From Phytoactinopolyspora endophytica (GTDB lineage Bacteria > Actinomycetota > Actinomycetes > Jiangellales > Jiangellaceae), in contig NZ_ML142859.1 in the NCBI RefSeq assembly GCF_004138495.1, positions 91,385-99,195 of the forward strand: a DNA stretch of 7,811 nucleotides, in the 5' to 3' direction. Under the pieces are notes generated by a model. That model was not told where the DNA came from and did no database searches. It saw only the letters and a program-made list of their open reading frames with translations. Positions 5,291 through 7,811 of this stretch are shown one piece after another (positions within the stretch are counted from its first letter, which is position 1; each line of letters opens with the position of its first letter). The position numbers and the translations under genes were made by a program.

Positions 5291-6733
5291 ATGCTTCGCA
5301 CCTCGGGCGACCGGTTAGACCCTGCCTTGTCCCGGCTCATCGTCGTGCTGCTGCTCGGTGGGATGATGGGCCTGCTCGACGGCACCATGGTGGCGGTCGG
5401 CGTCGATACTCTCGCTGTTCGATTCCACGCCTCGCTCAGCACCGTGGGCTGGGTAGCGACTGGCTACCTGTTGGCCGTAACGGCCGCGATCCCGTTGACG
5501 GCATGGGCAACCGACCGGATCGGCGCCAAGAAGCTTTGGCTTCTCGGCATCGGCCTGTTCCTCTTCGGTTCGCTCGCCTCGGGCGCGGCGTGGGACGTGA
5601 GAAGCCTCATCGCCTTCCGCGTGATTCAAGGCCTTGGAGCCGGTGTTGTCGATCCACTCATGCTCGTTCTGCTGGCCCGCGCGGCTGGACCGCATCGCGC
5701 GGGGAGGGTCATGGGCCTGATGGGCATTGTGCTCTCCCTCGGCCCGGTGCTCGGCCCGGTCATCGGAGGGATCATTCTGGACGGCCTGAGCTGGCGATGG
5801 ATGTTCTTCATCAACGTGCCGATCGGCGTTGTCGCGTTCTTGCTGTCCCTCCGGACGGTGCCGGCCGATCCGTCGCCCTCCGAACGTCCGCGAACCAGGC
5901 TGGACGTCATCGGTCTGGCGTTGATCGCGCCGGGAGCAACGGCCTTGATTCTCGCCTTGTCTCAGACAGCGGAGCGCGCCCAGTTCACCCATCCTGCTGT
6001 GCTCGTCCCCTTGGGCGGGGGAGTGGCGCTGCTGGCCGGCTACGCGGCACACGCCCGTCGGGTCCAAGACAGGCCACCGCTCATCGATCCGAGGCTGTTC
6101 ACCCATCGCGGTTTCGTGGCGAGCGTGACCGTCATGGCGTTCGTCGGCGCCATGATGTTCTCGATGTTGTTCACGCTGCCGTTGTACTACCAGCAGACGC
6201 AGGGGCACGGTGCGCTCACGGCGGGATTGCTGGTGGCGCCGTATGGCGTCGGCGCTGCCGTCGCGATGCCGATAGCGGGACGGCTGTCCGATCAGGTCGG
6301 TGCGAGGAGCCTGGCGCGTGGGGGCACGATCGTGGCTGCGATTGGCGTGTTGGTCTTCACGCAGGTCGACGTGGCGACAGACGAGAGATGGCTGGTTGTG
6401 GCAGCCCTCGTGGTCGGGCTTGGGTCCGGCTTCGTCGGCGCGCCGACGATGGGATCCATGTACCGGACGTTGCCGTCTTCGCTCGTACCCCAGGGAAGTT
6501 CGGTGTTGTACATGCTCAACCAGCTGGGTGCGTCTGTCGGCGTCGCGGTCGTCGCGCATCTCCTCGAGCTGATCGGCGACGACGACCCGGTGCGCGGTTT
6601 TCAGGGTGTCTTCTGGTGGGTCACTGGCGTGCTTGTCGTGGTGTTGGCGGTCGCCAGTCTCCTGCCTGGCCGGCCGGACGGCAACGTCAGACGGCACCGA
6701 CCGCCTCGATCACAGGCCGGTAAGCCTCTGTGA
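5291..6733 (+). CDS. DHA2-type MFS drug:H+ antiporter-like exporter
   Basis: A 480-aa integral membrane transporter of the EmrB/QacA (DHA2) branch, which uses the proton gradient to export drugs or metabolites; the length fits about 14 helices. Motifs: LLDGTMVAVGVDTLA (28-42, motif D1), ATDRIGAKK (73-81, motif A), RVIQGLGAG (110-118, motif B), GPVLGPVIGG (151-160, antiporter motif C) and WRWMFFINVPIG (168-179, DHA2 hallmark). The second half repeats a motif-A-like GRLSDQVGARSL. The start ATG follows GGGGA at 4-nt spacing. Codon 9 (5315-5317) is the rare TTA. The gene is divergent from TetR and is its probable target. The last 47 bp overlap the convergent kinase-like gene. Substrate unknown. 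Confidence 0.94.
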   Translation: MLRTSGDRLDPALSRLIVVLLLGGMMGLLDGTMVAVGVDTLAVRFHASLSTVGWVATGYLLAVTAAIPLTAWATDRIGAKKLWLLGIGLFLFGSLASGAAWDVRSLIAFRVIQGLGAGVVDPLMLVLLARAAGPHRAGRVMGLMGIVLSLGPVLGPVIGGIILDGLSWRWMFFINVPIGVVAFLLSLRTVPADPSPSERPRTRLDVIGLALIAPGATALILALSQTAERAQFTHPAVLVPLGGGVALLAGYAAHARRVQDRPPLIDPRLFTHRGFVASVTVMAFVGAMMFSMLFTLPLYYQQTQGHGALTAGLLVAPYGVGAAVAMPIAGRLSDQVGARSLARGGTIVAAIGVLVFTQVDVATDERWLVVAALVVGLGSGFVGAPTMGSMYRTLPSSLVPQGSSVLYMLNQLGASVGVAVVAHLLELIGDDDPVRGFQGVFWWVTGVLVVVLAVASLLPGRPDGNVRRHRPPRSQAGKPL

Positions 6734-7490
6734 TCGACGGCGGAGGGCCGCTGAATCCGGAGGCCGCATCGTCGGTGGCGATCCGGTAGATCAGGGCGCG
6801 GACCAGCATCTGCTTCCACTCCGCCAGATGAGACCAGCGATCGGCGAGATCGGGTGGTGCCTTGTACCAGGTCATCGCGTCGCAGACGACGACAGCCGCT
6901 GCCCACTGCGGTGGGCGGAAGTACACCGGCCAGTCGATGACGGCCGGGGCGTGGCCCTCGGCGAAGAGGACGTTGCCGAGCAAGTCGCCGTGGACGACTT
7001 GTGAAGGAAGGTCGACCGGGCACCTCTGCGCAGCCAAGGGTTCCAGCAGTGAGAGGACGGCATCGCTGCCGATGACCGGGCTCTCCTCCCACGCCATACG
7101 GTCCCCGAAGGTCCAGGGGTCGTCTCGAGTGTCGAGGAAGCTCGGGCGCGGCAACGTTCTCACCGCTGAGTGGAACGCCGCGCCTGCGCGCAGGACGTCG
7201 TCCGGGCGGCCGTGGTCTTCTTGGCCGGTAACGGCATAAGAGGCCTGCCAGCCGTCCGCGGTCCAACGGCCGTCGAGGGTCCGTGCCGGTCTGGCCACGC
7301 GGAACTCCTCGGTCTCCGCGATGGACGCGAGAACCTCCGCCCGCCATCCGGTCTCGACCGGATTGTCGACGGGTTTTAGCACGAGGTCGCCCGCCCGCCA
7401 TGACGTTCCCTGGCCGCCATCCAGTGGACGTAAGCCATCTGTGGGGACGCCGAACGAGGCCAGAGTCTCCCTGGATGGTGGTGCCGTCAC
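6687..7490 (-). CDS. Aminoglycoside phosphotransferase-like kinase-fold protein (TIGR02569-type)
   Basis: A 267-aa cytoplasmic protein with an APH/choline-kinase-type fold, resembling the uncharacterised actinobacterial family TIGR02569. Visible features: a glycine-rich nucleotide loop GGQGTSWRAG (25-34), LVLKP with candidate ATP lysine Lys39, the catalytic loop VVHGDLLGN (165-173; Asp169 as base, Asn173 for metal) and IDW (185-187) in place of the DFG metal-binding aspartate. So the kinase residues look intact. The GTG start at 7490 has AAGGTGG about 4 nt upstream. Its 3' end overlaps the exporter by 47 bp tail-to-tail. The upstream gene on the same strand ends 53 nt before it, so the two may be cotranscribed. 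Despite the fold name, antibiotic phosphorylation should not be assumed; the substrate is unknown. Confidence 0.88.
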   Translation of the reverse strand: MTAPPSRETLASFGVPTDGLRPLDGGQGTSWRAGDLVLKPVDNPVETGWRAEVLASIAETEEFRVARPARTLDGRWTADGWQASYAVTGQEDHGRPDDVLRAGAAFHSAVRTLPRPSFLDTRDDPWTFGDRMAWEESPVIGSDAVLSLLEPLAAQRCPVDLPSQVVHGDLLGNVLFAEGHAPAVIDWPVYFRPPQWAAAVVVCDAMTWYKAPPDLADRWSHLAEWKQMLVRALIYRIATDDAASGFSGPPPSITEAYRPVIEAVGAV

Positions 7491-7543
7491 GAGGCCACCT
7501 TAAGCCGTCGTCCACCGGATGCGGGGGACGAGGTACCGCGTCG

Positions 7544-7811
7544 TCAGATAGTGGCCGCGTGCTCCTGAGCTCGGCGACGGCCGGGACCGCCATGTCTGTT
7601 CTTCCAGCCCATGACCACCCACCCACCGGCGAAGAGCGCGGCCGCGACGACGGGCGCGAGGAGGATCACCGCACGGAAGAGCAACACGATCGGCAGTGCC
7701 TCACCGACGGCTACCCCGGCGACGACGAGGCCGGCGACCAGCGCTGCCTCGGACGACCCGATGCCGGCGGGTGTCGGAGTGGTCGCCGACAGCGCTGTCC
7801 CCGCGATGTAG
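7544..7811 (-). CDS. C-terminal part of an LPG-synthase-TM/UPF0104-like membrane protein
   Basis: A frame entering from the right edge encodes 88 residues ending in TGA at 7544-7546. It begins YIAGTALSATTPTPAGIGSS and continues EAALVAGLVVAGVAVGEALP, followed by a hydrophobic helix ending GGWVVMGW and a basic tail (KNRHGGPGRRR). The proline-glycine motif PTPAGIGSSEAAL followed by two helices matches the C-terminal end of lysylphosphatidylglycerol-synthase transmembrane-region (UPF0104-like) proteins, which are polytopic membrane proteins. Some relatives carry a soluble aminoacyltransferase domain after the membrane part; here the protein stops soon after the last helix, so this one has none. 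It lies 53 nt upstream of the kinase-like gene on the same strand. The bulk of the gene lies outside the window, so the assignment rests on this terminal motif. Confidence 0.75.
   Translation of the reverse strand, partial: YIAGTALSATTPTPAGIGSSEAALVAGLVVAGVAVGEALPIVLLFRAVILLAPVVAAALFAGGWVVMGWKNRHGGPGRRRAQEHAATI

Noticed and set aside
5315..6697. 460-codon minus-strand frame opposite the exporter
   Set aside because: Antisense shadow of a GC-rich gene: His/Arg/Gln-rich, no motifs. The plus strand encodes clear MFS motifs over the same span.
5233..6723. 496-codon plus-strand frame, longer than the exporter frame
   Set aside because: Frame-shifted shadow of the MFS gene; Arg/Gly-rich with no membrane helices. 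Only the frame starting at 5291 carries the DHA2 motifs.
6601..7626. 341-codon minus-strand frame overlapping the kinase-like gene
   Set aside because: Arg/Pro/Gly-rich shadow; the frame from the GTG at 7490 shows the HGD and IDW kinase motifs instead.
7611..7811. Plus-strand frame rich in Ala/Thr/Pro at the right edge
   Set aside because: Low-complexity antisense of the membrane-protein C-terminus, which shows a conserved Pro-Gly motif and helices on the minus strand.

Overview
The window is high-GC bacterial DNA that reads as actinobacterial. Evidence: GTG starts are common, the coding strands favour G or C at the third position, and several proteins have the look of actinobacterial families (a TIGR02569-type kinase-fold protein, an S9 peptidase with a DPP-IV-like propeller, a YjbQ-family protein). 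I cannot name the genus. All identifications come from reading the translations; no database search was run.

Layout from left to right. An S9 (dipeptidyl-peptidase IV-like) serine peptidase on the minus strand runs off the left edge (1-1888). A 359-bp divergent intergenic region rich in inverted repeats follows (1889-2247). A plus-strand GNAT acetyltransferase (2248-2850) overlaps tail-to-tail with a minus-strand YjbQ/UPF0047 protein (2824-3225). After a 317-bp gap comes a small plus-strand two-helix membrane protein (3543-3902). It ends 3 bp from the end of a minus-strand class I SAM methyltransferase (3906-4454), which is the second gene of an operon led by a TetR regulator (4464-5153). A 137-bp AT-rich divergent promoter region separates TetR from a plus-strand DHA2-type MFS exporter (5291-6733). 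The exporter overlaps tail-to-tail with a minus-strand aminoglycoside-phosphotransferase-like protein (6687-7490). Upstream of that gene, on the same strand, is the C-terminal end of an LPG-synthase-TM/UPF0104-like membrane protein that continues past the right edge (7544-7811).

The most coherent unit is TetR + methyltransferase divergent from the exporter. The region between them is about 38% GC over its central 100 bp and carries an inverted repeat (5242-5270) that covers the best exporter promoter I can find, plus a third copy of the half-site near the TetR start. This is the classic arrangement of a self-regulated repressor controlling an efflux pump, here with a small-molecule-type methyltransferase added. 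The other notable point is the S9 peptidase. It keeps the Ser-Asp-His triad with family-like spacing, but the Glu-Glu pair that holds the substrate N-terminus in DPP-IV enzymes reads Met-Ser, and the nucleophile elbow reads GWSFSG. I saw no mobile elements, CRISPR arrays, tRNAs or rRNAs.
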